From a virus, in IMG/VR virus record IMGVR_UViG_3300033148_007178, positions 1 through 22,745 of that record: 22,745 bases of DNA; one strand, 5' to 3'. The position numbers were made by a program, and so were the translations under genes. The notes beneath the pieces were generated by a model. That model made no database searches. It was not told the DNA's origin and saw only the letters and a program-made list of their open reading frames with translations. Below, piece by piece: positions 6,189 through 15,094 of the stretch; the first letter of the stretch is position 1; each line of letters starts with the position of its first letter.

Positions 6189-7325
6189 TTAGTTTCCTAG
6201 ATGAATAATTTCTGAGATCAACTCTTCAGAGGGTTTATTCATATACCCGGGTTCCATCAGTCTCACTTTCCATAATCTCGAAAAGTTTTTGAGAGATGGC
6301 ATTTTCTTTGTCTGTCGTTTAATTCCTTTTAATGCAATATTTAGACTTGCGTTTCGGTCTCGGTGGTCTTGATGACCACAGATACATTTAAACCGTCGAC
6401 CCGTTACGCCTGTTGGATTATGAGTTCTGCTCTTTGCACAGGTCGTGCTGGTTCGATATGGATCAACTTTCATTGTTCTGATTGAAGACCATTTCGCTTT
6501 GTATTGAATGTAAGATAATAAACGGTATAAAAACCAGGTTTCGGGTCTGTCTGAATACTGTAAATAAGTTGATCTGGATAGGTTTTCTAAACAGATAATC
6601 GGGTTCGAATACTTTTTCGATATACAGAGGGCTATATGAGATATTTTGTGTGCAAGATTAATTAGTTTGTGTTTTTTTTCAAGTTTCTTTTTTCCTTTAT
6701 CCAGAACTCGACTTATGGGTTCATATTCGATTATAATGCTGTTCAATACGATTCCGTCTGGTTTTACTGCAGATATTGTTATGTTTGATTCATTGAGATC
6801 GATTCCAATAAACGTTTTAGGTATATATTTAATTTCAAACTGTTCAGAGACCGAGATATAGATGTAATATTTCTTATCTCGTTTTACCAGCTCAGCTACT
6901 TTTAAACCTTGTTCGTTTTTGATTCTTAGTAATAAAGCGGTATCAAATTGATTTCCTTTAATTTTGCATTCTATAGTTTGACCATTTCCTAGGGAAATAC
7001 TTAAATTAAGTTTGTTATCGATTATATAATCGTGACCGTATCTTAAACCGGTAATTATGTTATCCGTAATAAATTTACGACTAAGACTTTTTCTTGATTT
7101 GACTATTCGGTTATAGACTTTGCTAAATGTGTAATCGATAAAATTCTGTTTAATAAACGAGGGAGGAAAACAGTCTTTTAATTTAGTATAATTAGAATAA
7201 TTTGATTTTAATACTAAATCCCTAAAGAGTCTTTTTAAACGATCAGTTTCTATAAGCAAAGTGTCGAGAGACTCCCCGTTATCGATTAACAATTTGAATT
7301 TAAGCGTCCGACGACGAAAATACAT
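6189..7325 (-). CDS. tnpB: TnpB family RNA-guided nuclease (IS200/IS605-type)
   Basis: 378 residues. The RuvC-type triad is intact: D176 in FIGIDLNES, E247 in ICLENLS, D323 in HRDRNASLNIA. The VDPYRTSTTC segment (287-296) matches the TnpB zinc-knuckle region, but the knuckle is altered: C296-x2-S299 replaces CxxC and C314-x-C316 replaces the second CxxC. TnpB proteins use a guide RNA made from the 3' end of the gene and the adjacent transposon end to cut DNA next to a short target-adjacent motif. No TnpA transposase is present, so this is a solitary TnpB. A TATA box 26 nt upstream of ATG 7325 indicates its own leaderless promoter. The gene separates leftward and rightward viral modules. Length is normal for the family. 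Confidence 0.9.
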   Translation of the reverse strand: MYFRRRTLKFKLLIDNGESLDTLLIETDRLKRLFRDLVLKSNYSNYTKLKDCFPPSFIKQNFIDYTFSKVYNRIVKSRKSLSRKFITDNIITGLRYGHDYIIDNKLNLSISLGNGQTIECKIKGNQFDTALLLRIKNEQGLKVAELVKRDKKYYIYISVSEQFEIKYIPKTFIGIDLNESNITISAVKPDGIVLNSIIIEYEPISRVLDKGKKKLEKKHKLINLAHKISHIALCISKKYSNPIICLENLSRSTYLQYSDRPETWFLYRLLSYIQYKAKWSSIRTMKVDPYRTSTTCAKSRTHNPTGVTGRRFKCICGHQDHRDRNASLNIALKGIKRQTKKMPSLKNFSRLWKVRLMEPGYMNKPSEELISEIIHLGN

Positions 7326-7346
7326 TAAAACAATTATTTGATGAGG

Positions 7347-7355
7347 TTATTTAAT
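7347..7355 (-). promoter_or_regulatory. Archaeal TATA box of tnpB
   Basis: ATTAAATAA on the minus strand, preceded by AGAAAAG (BRE-like), centred 26 nt before the tnpB ATG at 7325. It implies leaderless transcription of tnpB independent of the neighbouring genes. Confidence 0.5.
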
Positions 7356-7383
7356 CTTTTCTTAGTTAGACTTAACACATATA

Positions 7384-7438
7384 TTAAGATCTTAAGTTCT
7401 AGATATCTTTGATTTATTAAATGGTCTGTAGATATCTA
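7384..7438. repeat. Palindrome cluster TTAAGATCTTAA / AGATATCT / TAGATATCTA
   Basis: A perfect 12-bp palindrome at 7384-7395, then AGATATCT at 7401-7408 and TAGATATCTA at 7429-7438. The two AGATATCT cores are 29 nt apart, close to three helical turns, so proteins bound at both would lie on one DNA face. This is typical of operators or initiator binding sites; no cognate protein is identified. Confidence 0.45.
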
Positions 7439-7745
7439 ATATATAAGTCTATGATATATGAACTATAGGTCTAGATTTATAAACTATATATCTTTGAACA
7501 CATAGAACCCCCCTAAAACTAATTTTTGTGTGGTATTTTTTCCTGGCTTTTCAGGTATGAACGGAGTAAGGAGAATGCCCAGAAAATACTACAACGCCAG
7601 TATAATATTTTTTAGACCTTAAAACTATGTTTTCCTTTCGTTTTAGACTCAGATCTGAAAATGACCTAGATCAAAAGTGCCGATTTTCCTCAAAGTAGTA
7701 ACGATATGTTGTCACTGAGTGGAGAGAGCAACTGATTAATTTATG

Positions 7746-7757
7746 CAGTTAAAACTG
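7746..7757. promoter_or_regulatory. CAGTT-AA-AACTG operator candidate upstream of TATA box
   Basis: Perfect 5-bp arms with a 2-nt spacer, ending 6 nt before the TATA box of the rightward operon. This abuts or overlaps the BRE position, so a bound regulator could switch the late genes. Confidence 0.4.
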
Positions 7758-7763
7758 TAAAAG

Positions 7764-7771
7764 TTTATATA
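7764..7771 (+). promoter_or_regulatory. Archaeal TATA box of rightward (late) operon
   Basis: TTTATATA centred 25 nt upstream of the ATG at 7792, the spacing for a leaderless archaeal transcript. The purine-rich GTAAAAG directly upstream can act as BRE. This is the clearest archaeal promoter in the window and drives the terminase-portal series. Confidence 0.65.
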
Positions 7772-7791
7772 CCGAAAAGCGTATTCATTTA

Positions 7792-8595
7792 ATGTTTAAG
7801 ATGACTGTAAAGGATGTTAAGAAAAAGTTAATGAAACAACATTATCAAGACGAACCTGAGCGAGTCCTCAGTGCAGAGCTGAATAAAGATAGAAGTCATC
7901 TTCGACTCGATAGAAATAAAATTCAGTCTACTGTGAATCGATTATGGACTGAAGTCGAGGATGATATTCTTCGTAAACACTATCCTCATTTATCTAATGT
8001 TGAAATAGCGAAAATTTTAGTTAACCGAACCGCCCATGTAATTGAACAACGAGCTGCACGGCTTGGTTTAAAAAAAGATAAGAAATTTCTTGAAGTAAGG
8101 AAAAAGAAATCATTGAAAGAGCATGCATGGAACTCTCAAGCGGTTGTTTCTTTAGACGCCCGAACACATGGAATGTATTCTAATAGGTTTATGAACGAAG
8201 ACGAAAAAGAATTTTATTCGACTTTTTACGAGAAATTCGTTATAGAAAATAATATCACTCGATGGGACGAATTCATGTTACTTGACCAGATTATTATGAC
8301 TTTGATAAAAATATTTCGATGTGATTCTTATGAAGCACTTTATGACATGACGCAAGTAGTTCGGACTGAAAAAACGCAAATTATTTTAGAAAACGCATTA
8401 GCGAAATATCATTCCCGATTACAGAAACAGTTATTGTTAATGATGCGAGAATTAGAGATGACAAGACGAACTAAACGAGAAAAAAGAACCGGTGAAGTAG
8501 ATTTAGCACAAGCAATGAGTGCTTTAATGAAAAAATTGACCCAAAAAGATGCTCAGAACCAGGCAATTGATGCAGAATGTAAAGTTGTTGATTAA
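7792..8595 (+). CDS. Putative terminase small subunit (HTH protein)
   Basis: 267 residues. Residues 52-93 form a Myb/SANT-like three-helix HTH: WTEVEDDILRKHYPHLSNVEIA, then the recognition helix around VNRTAHVIEQRAARLGL. The C-terminal half is helical and charged (MNEDEKEFYSTFYEKFV, LQKQLLLMMRELEMTRRTKREK), suitable for oligomerisation. Small terminases bind the viral pac/cos site and deliver DNA to the large subunit. The position just upstream of the large terminase gene, separated by 2 nt, supports the role. ATG 7792 is used because of the TATA box 25 nt upstream; Met4 at 7801 is an alternative. First gene of the late operon. Confidence 0.7.
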   Translation: MFKMTVKDVKKKLMKQHYQDEPERVLSAELNKDRSHLRLDRNKIQSTVNRLWTEVEDDILRKHYPHLSNVEIAKILVNRTAHVIEQRAARLGLKKDKKFLEVRKKKSLKEHAWNSQAVVSLDARTHGMYSNRFMNEDEKEFYSTFYEKFVIENNITRWDEFMLLDQIIMTLIKIFRCDSYEALYDMTQVVRTEKTQIILENALAKYHSRLQKQLLLMMRELEMTRRTKREKRTGEVDLAQAMSALMKKLTQKDAQNQAIDAECKVVD

Positions 8596-8597
8596 TT

Positions 8598-10061
8598 ATG
8601 CCTCGACCGAAAAGACAGGGTAACGAAGACCCCGAATACGAATTTAAAAAACAGCTTAAAGAGAAGATTGGCAAATTACCATATCAACGCAAGAAAGGAG
8701 AAGCGTCATTGAAGGAAATTCAACTTGAGAAATTAGTTAAAGACCCTGTTTATTTTGCCGAACAAATTCTGGGTTATAACCTGTATTCATATCAAAAGAA
8801 CACGTTAAGGAAATCTCTAACCATAAAAAAGATTTTATTATGTTGGGGTCGACAAACAGGTAAATCAACTTTACTAACTCTAGCTGCAATTCATTTCGCG
8901 TTTACGCATCCCAATTCAACTCAATTAATTATATCGCCTTCGCAAAGACAATCGGTGAAGTTAACTACGCAGATAAAATATATAATAGAATCTACGCCAC
9001 TTTTGCGCCATTCTATTGAAAAGAAATCATGGTCTAAAACCGAGTTAACGTTCTCAAACGGCGCTAAAATCGTTTCGTTGCCCGATTCGTTACATACGAT
9101 TTTAGGATATTCAGCTCACCGGATTTATATCGATGAAGCAGCGCAGTTCCCATCTGATGAAATCTTTACAAGAGGTTGTCAACCGATGATTCTCGCTACC
9201 GATGGTGAGATTTGGTTAACATCAACACCCCGAGGTAAAAGAGGTTTCTTCTATAAGAAATTTGTAGAATGGGGCGAATCTACAGACGCGTATATTAGTT
9301 TAATGAAGTCTACTGACTCTCCAAACATTAATCAAATTGAATTAGAGAAACAAAGAAAAACGATGGACGAATTAACCTTCGCCCAAGAATACGAATGTTT
9401 ATTTGTAGATGACTCAACGTCATATTTTCCATATGAATTAATTGGCAGATGTCTGATCCAGCCCGGTGATATGGATTTCGATTATCCTGATCCGTTTAGA
9501 GAACCCAATGCGACTTATTATGCAGGAATCGATTGGGCTAGATTTAAAGACTATACAGTATGCGTTATATTCAAAGAAGATGCAAAAAAGCATCTAACTA
9601 TGGTAAATATGATTAGATTACGTGGAATTGATTATGAAGATCAACTGAAAGTAATTATACCTATGTTATACGATTATAGACCAAAGAAAGTTATAGTTGA
9701 CCGCACGGGCGGTAGACATGATCAACAGTTTAAGAAACTCATTGAAATGGGTTTTAACGTTCAGCCATGTGATTTTAATACAGAAAAATTCGATATAATG
9801 AGCACTTTACAGATAATGTTTAGAAATGGTGTTTTATCAATACCTGACATACCAGTTATCAGATCGGAATTCCGAAATTATCAAGCGCAATTATTGCCTT
9901 CTGGTGCTATAAGGTTAGGCGCAATTGGAAAGAAACATGACGATATACCTTCTGCAATAGGCATGTGTGTATATGGCGCAAGACGTTTGAAACATTATGG
10001 TAAAGTTCGAAGTCGAAGTGCGAAATCACGTCGTGTCACTCGTTTTAGTCTATTGAAGTGA
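8598..10061 (+). CDS. terL: Terminase large subunit (packaging ATPase-nuclease)
   Basis: 487 residues. The N-terminal ATPase has Walker A GRQTGKS (84-90), Walker B IYIDEA (D179, E180) and the coupling motif LTSTPRG (207-213). The C-terminal RNase H-like nuclease has GIDWA (D312), IVDRTG (D368) and KKHDDIP (D448/D449) as metal ligands. The enzyme cuts concatemeric DNA and pumps it into the procapsid through the portal. All catalytic motifs are intact, and the length is normal. It begins 2 nt after the small terminase gene. A 14-bp palindrome follows its stop codon. Confidence 0.95.
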   Translation: MPRPKRQGNEDPEYEFKKQLKEKIGKLPYQRKKGEASLKEIQLEKLVKDPVYFAEQILGYNLYSYQKNTLRKSLTIKKILLCWGRQTGKSTLLTLAAIHFAFTHPNSTQLIISPSQRQSVKLTTQIKYIIESTPLLRHSIEKKSWSKTELTFSNGAKIVSLPDSLHTILGYSAHRIYIDEAAQFPSDEIFTRGCQPMILATDGEIWLTSTPRGKRGFFYKKFVEWGESTDAYISLMKSTDSPNINQIELEKQRKTMDELTFAQEYECLFVDDSTSYFPYELIGRCLIQPGDMDFDYPDPFREPNATYYAGIDWARFKDYTVCVIFKEDAKKHLTMVNMIRLRGIDYEDQLKVIIPMLYDYRPKKVIVDRTGGRHDQQFKKLIEMGFNVQPCDFNTEKFDIMSTLQIMFRNGVLSIPDIPVIRSEFRNYQAQLLPSGAIRLGAIGKKHDDIPSAIGMCVYGARRLKHYGKVRSRSAKSRRVTRFSLLK

Positions 10062-10074
10062 ATAAATATTTATT
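10061..10074. repeat. 14-bp palindrome AATAAAT/ATTTATT after terL
   Basis: Perfect dyad beginning in the terL stop codon. AT-only, so the hairpin would be weak. It may mark an mRNA processing site, a regulator site or chance. The remaining 48 nt before the portal gene hold only an AAGTGAT ribosome site. Confidence 0.35.
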
Positions 10075-10122
10075 AAGTGCAATTACTTTCAAAAGAAGTG
10101 TAAAGTATTAAAGTGATTCCTT

Positions 10123-11433
10123 ATGGTTAGATTTTTCGAAAAATTATTTAAAAAAAGGACTGAACCCAAATCAAAGTCAAAAATAGTATGGACTAACGCA
10201 GCTTCATTATCGCTGTTATCAAAACTCAATGAAAGAACAAATAGGGAAACTAAAACTAGTGAAGATATTAAAATCAGACGAGTTCCGTTAGATAAATTAG
10301 AAATACTGGCTGCGGCTGATGCATCAGTAAAAGCCGGAATAAACTTAATAGCGAACCATGCAATACCAGATCATTCGATAGTTGGCGATTATGCACCTTT
10401 AGTGATTGATACTCTTTCTACTTTTGATCGAGATTTTGATTTTTATATGAAAGCAGCGGTGAAACATGCAGCTATTTACGGAAACGGATTTCAAGAAATA
10501 GGAATTGGGTCTACTAACCAAAAAGTAACTAATTTATTTATTGTCGACCCAAAAACGATGGACTTCGAACGTGGGATAGGAAGTACTATTTTAGTAGATG
10601 AAAGCCAGAAACCTATTGGTTTTAGACAAGAGGGTCGAATATCAAGTGACCCAATTCCTTATGATAAAATATGTCATTTTAAATTAGACCAAATCAGCGA
10701 TTCAGAAATGGGTATAGGGTTAGTTGAACCTTTAGCAACAATTATAATAACAAAGGCAAATATAGAACTCGGGTTAGGGCAAGCGATTTATCGAAAGGGT
10801 TTTCCATTTTTAATAGGAACGGTCGGAAACAAAGAAGTTGTTCCAACTGAAGACATGATCGATGATCTTTCAGATGACTTAGCGTTAATGAATATGCGTG
10901 ACGAGTTAGTCGTGCCCTGGTATTATGATGTTAAATTTCTTGAATCGAAGAATTCTGAAAAGATGGCGACACATCTCGATTACTTCCTTAACATGATTTG
11001 TGCGGGTTTAGGTATCCCAAAACCAATGTTGTTTGGAACGGGCGAAGATACCAATAAAGCGACCCTTACAGGTCAGATTATTGGGTTTGACCGGACTTTA
11101 CGGTCATATCAAAAACTTATTAGTCGAGAATATGAAAAGAAACTTTTTGGTCGTATTCTAGCCAGTAATGGCATAAAAACATCAAAAGTGCCAGAAATAA
11201 TCTTTGCAGAAATAAACCCCGAAGATTTGAATGATAGAGCAACCAGATTATTGAAATATGCAAGAGCAAAGGCAATTACAATGACACCTGATATCGAAAA
11301 CGTTATCCGTCGGTCAGAGGGGTTTCAGAAAATAAATTCGAGTATGGCAAATACAAAATACGAGAGTAAGATAATCCAATCTAAAGGCTATAATGGCATT
11401 GTAAAAGATGCATGGTCGATAAAGAACGCATAA
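10123..11433 (+). CDS. Phage portal protein (HK97-like)
   Basis: 436 residues. The dodecameric portal forms the DNA gate at the unique capsid vertex and docks the terminase. Typical portal features are visible: an early ADASVKAGINLIANHAI segment, the central wing (KHAAIYGNGFQEIG; IVDPKTMDFERG), and the C-terminal clip/stem region with GLGIPKPMLFGTGEDTNKATLTGQ, where the helix of archetypal portals reads LG.P..L.G......, followed by RTLRSYQKLISREYEKKLF. Position right after terL is canonical. Length is close to the family norm (about 400-500). It is followed by the enzyme fusion rather than a MuF protein. Confidence 0.9.
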   Translation: MVRFFEKLFKKRTEPKSKSKIVWTNAASLSLLSKLNERTNRETKTSEDIKIRRVPLDKLEILAAADASVKAGINLIANHAIPDHSIVGDYAPLVIDTLSTFDRDFDFYMKAAVKHAAIYGNGFQEIGIGSTNQKVTNLFIVDPKTMDFERGIGSTILVDESQKPIGFRQEGRISSDPIPYDKICHFKLDQISDSEMGIGLVEPLATIIITKANIELGLGQAIYRKGFPFLIGTVGNKEVVPTEDMIDDLSDDLALMNMRDELVVPWYYDVKFLESKNSEKMATHLDYFLNMICAGLGIPKPMLFGTGEDTNKATLTGQIIGFDRTLRSYQKLISREYEKKLFGRILASNGIKTSKVPEIIFAEINPEDLNDRATRLLKYARAKAITMTPDIENVIRRSEGFQKINSSMANTKYESKIIQSKGYNGIVKDAWSIKNA

Positions 11434-11452
11434 TAATGATATAAATTTCATA

Positions 11453-14400
11453 ATGGGGATAAATATGGTTCATAAAGACGATATACCATCAGAATTAGAC
11501 ACAAAAGTCTTAGTGTTCGATCATATGATACTACACTCGTGGTGGAATAAAATTCTGAAGGGCGAGACTATTGAAGGTTGGACTAAGAACGAAATAAAAG
11601 TCTTACATGATAAAATAGCAAAAGAATTAATTAAACGAGGTCTAAAACATAATACACCTCTTATCGATAAAGAATCTAACGAGGAACCCGGAAAAAAAGA
11701 ATCCGCCAAAATCACATTAAAAGAGTTTTTACAGAGTTGTAAACCTAAACTGGATGTTCGAGGAGAACCCGTAGTTTTTGTAGTCGGATCGATAGTCAAT
11801 AAAGGATGGTCTGACGAAGGACACGATATCGATATTTTAATTAAATACCCGTATCCAAATCAGAAAATAATAGATACCATAAAAGAATCATTTCCACCAC
11901 ATATAGCCAATAAATTAGAATTTATTTGGGATGCGAGTCCCGATGCTCCTCTTATAGGTAACGCTGTCCCTCTTTATGATGCCTATTTTAATGAGATCAA
12001 TAACGAACAATTATTTGACCTTTCAACTGATTATCAAGAACTAGGTGGCGTTAATACTATAGCGTATATCGGGTCGAAAATGAGGTTTATTAATTTTATT
12101 ACACGCCATATCCCTGAAGGAGTTAAAAGTATACTCGATGGTTTTGCAGGGTCTAATATTGTTTCGATAGCGTGCAAAAAACTGGGTTACAAGGTCTACA
12201 CAAACGACTGGATGAAATATTCATATATTATAGCAAAAGCCGTGATAGAGAACCAACGGAGTCGGTTAAAGGATTCTGATTTTGATATTTTGTTTCAAGA
12301 AAACAAAAACTGTCCAACGCCATTCAAAGACCGGTGGAGTTATGATTATTTTACACCAAATCAAGTTTATTGGATTGACCAGATATATCACAATATCTCT
12401 AAACTGAAAGGTTATAAAAGGTATTTAGCAAAAGCATCACTCCTTAAAGCAATGTCAATGATTAGAGTTAGGAGTGACTTCGACCGGAAAGTGAAAGAAG
12501 CACACGACAATCGGGATTTCAAAAAAGTTTTATTGAGAGCTTATAAGATATTAGAGCGTTTTATGGTAGATGGTCAAGAATGTCGAGCATATAATGAAAG
12601 CATTTTCGATTTATTGCCAAACATGCAAGTAGATTGTGCCTATTTCGATCCTCCTTATGCTGGATTAGTTCCTGAAACTGCTTATCAATCTAAATATTTT
12701 GTCTTCGAAATAATTGCGAATAACTATAAAGAAGACGGTAAAACTAAAATAACTAAACGTCATGACGATAAAGGGGCGCTTTGGACTGCGAAACGAGCTG
12801 GAGAAGCATTTAGTCTTTTATTCGAAAAAGCGAAACACATCCCAGTAATCATGATTTCCTGGTCAGAGAAGGCTCAGCTTAGCTCCCGAAAAATAAGATC
12901 AATAGCAAAAACATATGGTTATGAATGCCGGGTCAAAAAGATTTATCGTGATTATACATTCGATATGGGACCTCGAGGGCGAAATTCAACCAATGAATTA
13001 TTGTTTATTTGTATTAAAGAAAAATCAAATTTTGCATTTGAGTATAGCAAAAATACCGTAGAACTTAAAGCGCTTCAGCCATTCGATAAATTTGGACCTC
13101 TAAAAGCGGCAAAAGGATATCATGAAGCCGAATTCTTTAATTGGGATTCGTTTAAAGAGAATTGGGCAGAGAAAAAAATTAATGAAGAAAAAAAACAGGT
13201 CGCCGTTGAAAAGAAATTTGACGGTATCCGATTCATAATACACCGTAAGGGCGATATAGTTAAAATCGTTACCGAAGACCGAAAACGAGACCGAGCCTAT
13301 ATGTTTAAGAAATCAGTCGAAGATTTTCTAAAACTCAAACCGGTTAATTTCATTTTAGATGCGGAGATGGTTGAATACACTGACCCAACACACAAGAAAG
13401 CATTACGACGAGAGGATATGATAAAATGGGTAGTTGCAAAGGGCGGATTAGACGATAGTAACGTTCAATTCAATGTATTCGATTGTTTATACTATAATGA
13501 CAAAGCCCTGAACGATTTGCCTTGGTCTGAACGACAGGAATACCTAAAAAAGGTAATACCTAAAGACACTACTCACATCCATAGGGTAATCCCAATTATA
13601 GCAAAAACATTGCCTGAGTTGAAGAAAGCTATCGAAACACAACGCAAAAAACCGAATTCAGAAGGCGCTATGGTGAAAACCACTGACCATATCTATCCGA
13701 TAACGGGATTGAAAGAGAGTAGAACCGATGAATGGGCAAAAATTAAGAATGTTAAACAGATCAAAGTTAAAGTCATAAAAATAGAAAAAGCGGTAAGAAA
13801 ATCAGGTAAAGAGAAAGGAAAACCCATTGAGGGTGCAAATATTTATCATTGTGCTATAAAAGACTCGAAAACAGGCGAAGACGTTTTCATAGGTAAAACA
13901 TTCGCCACGTCTATAAAAGCAAAAGTTGGTGACATTATCGAAGTCTCGCCGGTGAAAATAAATATCGAAGAAGAAGATGGCAAATTAAAGTTTTCCTGGG
14001 AATTTCCTCGTGTTACAGCCGCTGAACCTACTAGAACCGAACCCGATACTACAAACGACGCAATTAATATCGCCGAGAAAGGGATTGCCCCGCTTATCGA
14101 ATCGCTTATAGAAACTTTAATGAAAAAGGAATTGGAGATTTGTCCCTATTGGAAAGATATTTTCGAATGTCCGCTTAATTTACGTTTTGAACAACCGATG
14201 ATCGAAATTAATGGTTTAAAATACCCGATTAAATGTAAACACGCATATAATTATCGATGCGTATATGTCAAAGATTATTACTATAATTCGATTACTGATA
14301 TGACCGAAACTTATGTCGAATCGGAGTTAGTGCAACTGGAGCATGAGGATCTAAACGAAAATATGATTGAACAGATTTTAAGATATCAAGAAACGGTTAA

Positions 14401-15094
14401 TTTAGACCAGGAAGCGCCTACTCGTGAGCCGCTTTTACCGAAATTGCTTGAACGACCTAAAACTAAGAATGCACCATATGTAGTTCAAACACACCGACGC
14501 GGTGATTCAGTACATCTTGATTGGCGGTTTGCGATAACGGATTCAAACGGTAAGATACGTCATTTAGTTGGATGGACTGGTTTTGATCCAAAATCAGTTG
14601 ATTTACCTCTAAAAACATCCAACAAACCTGGAATGAATAATCTTCGAGTTAGAACGGTGCCTAAATCAAGACAACCTGCTTCTTGGTTAAAAGTAGAGGG
14701 AAAAGTAGAACCTGGCGAAGTTGGTGCAACGAAAACGTTACCTGGTTTCTTTAAAATTATAGATAAAGGCACATGGATGCCTTTAACCCAAAAACCGTTT
14801 TTCTGGGAAGTATGGCTTAATGGAGATAAGTTCAGTGGCAGATGGGTTTGGCGAGCAGTCAAAGTTCCGGTTATAGACCCGAAAACTAAAAAACCCATAA
14901 AAGGTAAAACTCAAATTATTTGGACGTATTGGAAACCTAAAGACCAGAATCCATATATCGCAAGTACAAGAGCGAAACGTGAAGGTTTTGTGCCACCTAA
15001 AGGCGTAGTTCCTTTACCTGATGAATGGGTTGAAAAAAATCCAGAAAAAGCTCTTGAGATTGCAAAATATCTTTTAGAGAGGTGGTTGAAATGA
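11453..15094 (+). CDS. Four-enzyme fusion: nucleotidyltransferase, D12 DNA methyltransferase, ATP-dependent DNA ligase, LigD-type phosphoesterase domain
   Basis: 1213 residues. (1) About 100-190: polymerase-beta-type nucleotidyltransferase, VVGS (G112, S113) and GHDIDILI (D125, D127). (2) About 198-525: D12/Dam-type adenine methyltransferase, YIGSKMRF, SAM motif LDGFAGSN (229-235) and catalytic DPPY (399-402). (3) About 540-855: DNA ligase, motif I EKKFDGIR with nucleophile K588, DAEMVEY, FNVFDCLYY, SEGAMVK and EWAKIK (K763, K765), then an OB-like fold. (4) About 1006-1170: LigD 3'-phosphoesterase-like domain, YVVQTH (H1014), HLDWRF (H1021, D1023, R1025) and WEVWLNGDKFSGRW. The linker at 897-936 has four Cys. 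ATG 11465 with GGGGAT upstream is an alternative start. All key residues are present. It sits between portal and protease, overlapping the protease start (ATGA). Confidence 0.88.
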   Translation: MGINMVHKDDIPSELDTKVLVFDHMILHSWWNKILKGETIEGWTKNEIKVLHDKIAKELIKRGLKHNTPLIDKESNEEPGKKESAKITLKEFLQSCKPKLDVRGEPVVFVVGSIVNKGWSDEGHDIDILIKYPYPNQKIIDTIKESFPPHIANKLEFIWDASPDAPLIGNAVPLYDAYFNEINNEQLFDLSTDYQELGGVNTIAYIGSKMRFINFITRHIPEGVKSILDGFAGSNIVSIACKKLGYKVYTNDWMKYSYIIAKAVIENQRSRLKDSDFDILFQENKNCPTPFKDRWSYDYFTPNQVYWIDQIYHNISKLKGYKRYLAKASLLKAMSMIRVRSDFDRKVKEAHDNRDFKKVLLRAYKILERFMVDGQECRAYNESIFDLLPNMQVDCAYFDPPYAGLVPETAYQSKYFVFEIIANNYKEDGKTKITKRHDDKGALWTAKRAGEAFSLLFEKAKHIPVIMISWSEKAQLSSRKIRSIAKTYGYECRVKKIYRDYTFDMGPRGRNSTNELLFICIKEKSNFAFEYSKNTVELKALQPFDKFGPLKAAKGYHEAEFFNWDSFKENWAEKKINEEKKQVAVEKKFDGIRFIIHRKGDIVKIVTEDRKRDRAYMFKKSVEDFLKLKPVNFILDAEMVEYTDPTHKKALRREDMIKWVVAKGGLDDSNVQFNVFDCLYYNDKALNDLPWSERQEYLKKVIPKDTTHIHRVIPIIAKTLPELKKAIETQRKKPNSEGAMVKTTDHIYPITGLKESRTDEWAKIKNVKQIKVKVIKIEKAVRKSGKEKGKPIEGANIYHCAIKDSKTGEDVFIGKTFATSIKAKVGDIIEVSPVKINIEEEDGKLKFSWEFPRVTAAEPTRTEPDTTNDAINIAEKGIAPLIESLIETLMKKELEICPYWKDIFECPLNLRFEQPMIEINGLKYPIKCKHAYNYRCVYVKDYYYNSITDMTETYVESELVQLEHEDLNENMIEQILRYQETVNLDQEAPTREPLLPKLLERPKTKNAPYVVQTHRRGDSVHLDWRFAITDSNGKIRHLVGWTGFDPKSVDLPLKTSNKPGMNNLRVRTVPKSRQPASWLKVEGKVEPGEVGATKTLPGFFKIIDKGTWMPLTQKPFFWEVWLNGDKFSGRWVWRAVKVPVIDPKTKKPIKGKTQIIWTYWKPKDQNPYIASTRAKREGFVPPKGVVPLPDEWVEKNPEKALEIAKYLLERWLK

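Larger units (their letters stand above)
7326..7791. other. 466-nt noncoding region with clustered short palindromes
   Basis: Separates leftward tnpB from the rightward morphogenesis operon. The tnpB promoter is at the left end and the TerS promoter at the right end. Between 7384 and 7495 there are TTAAGATCTTAA (7384-7395), AGATATCT (7401-7408), TAGATATCTA (7429-7438) and TCTAGA (7470-7475), and TATCTTTGA occurs twice. The 7500-7740 part includes a CCTG...CAGG micro-hairpin and no credible ORF. Possible roles are replication origin, operator cluster or left end of the TnpB element. Confidence 0.5.

Noticed and set aside
7557-7622. 21-codon ORF (MNGVRRMPRKYY...) in the noncoding region
   Set aside because: Too short, no upstream ribosome site or TATA box at leaderless distance, no recognisable sequence.
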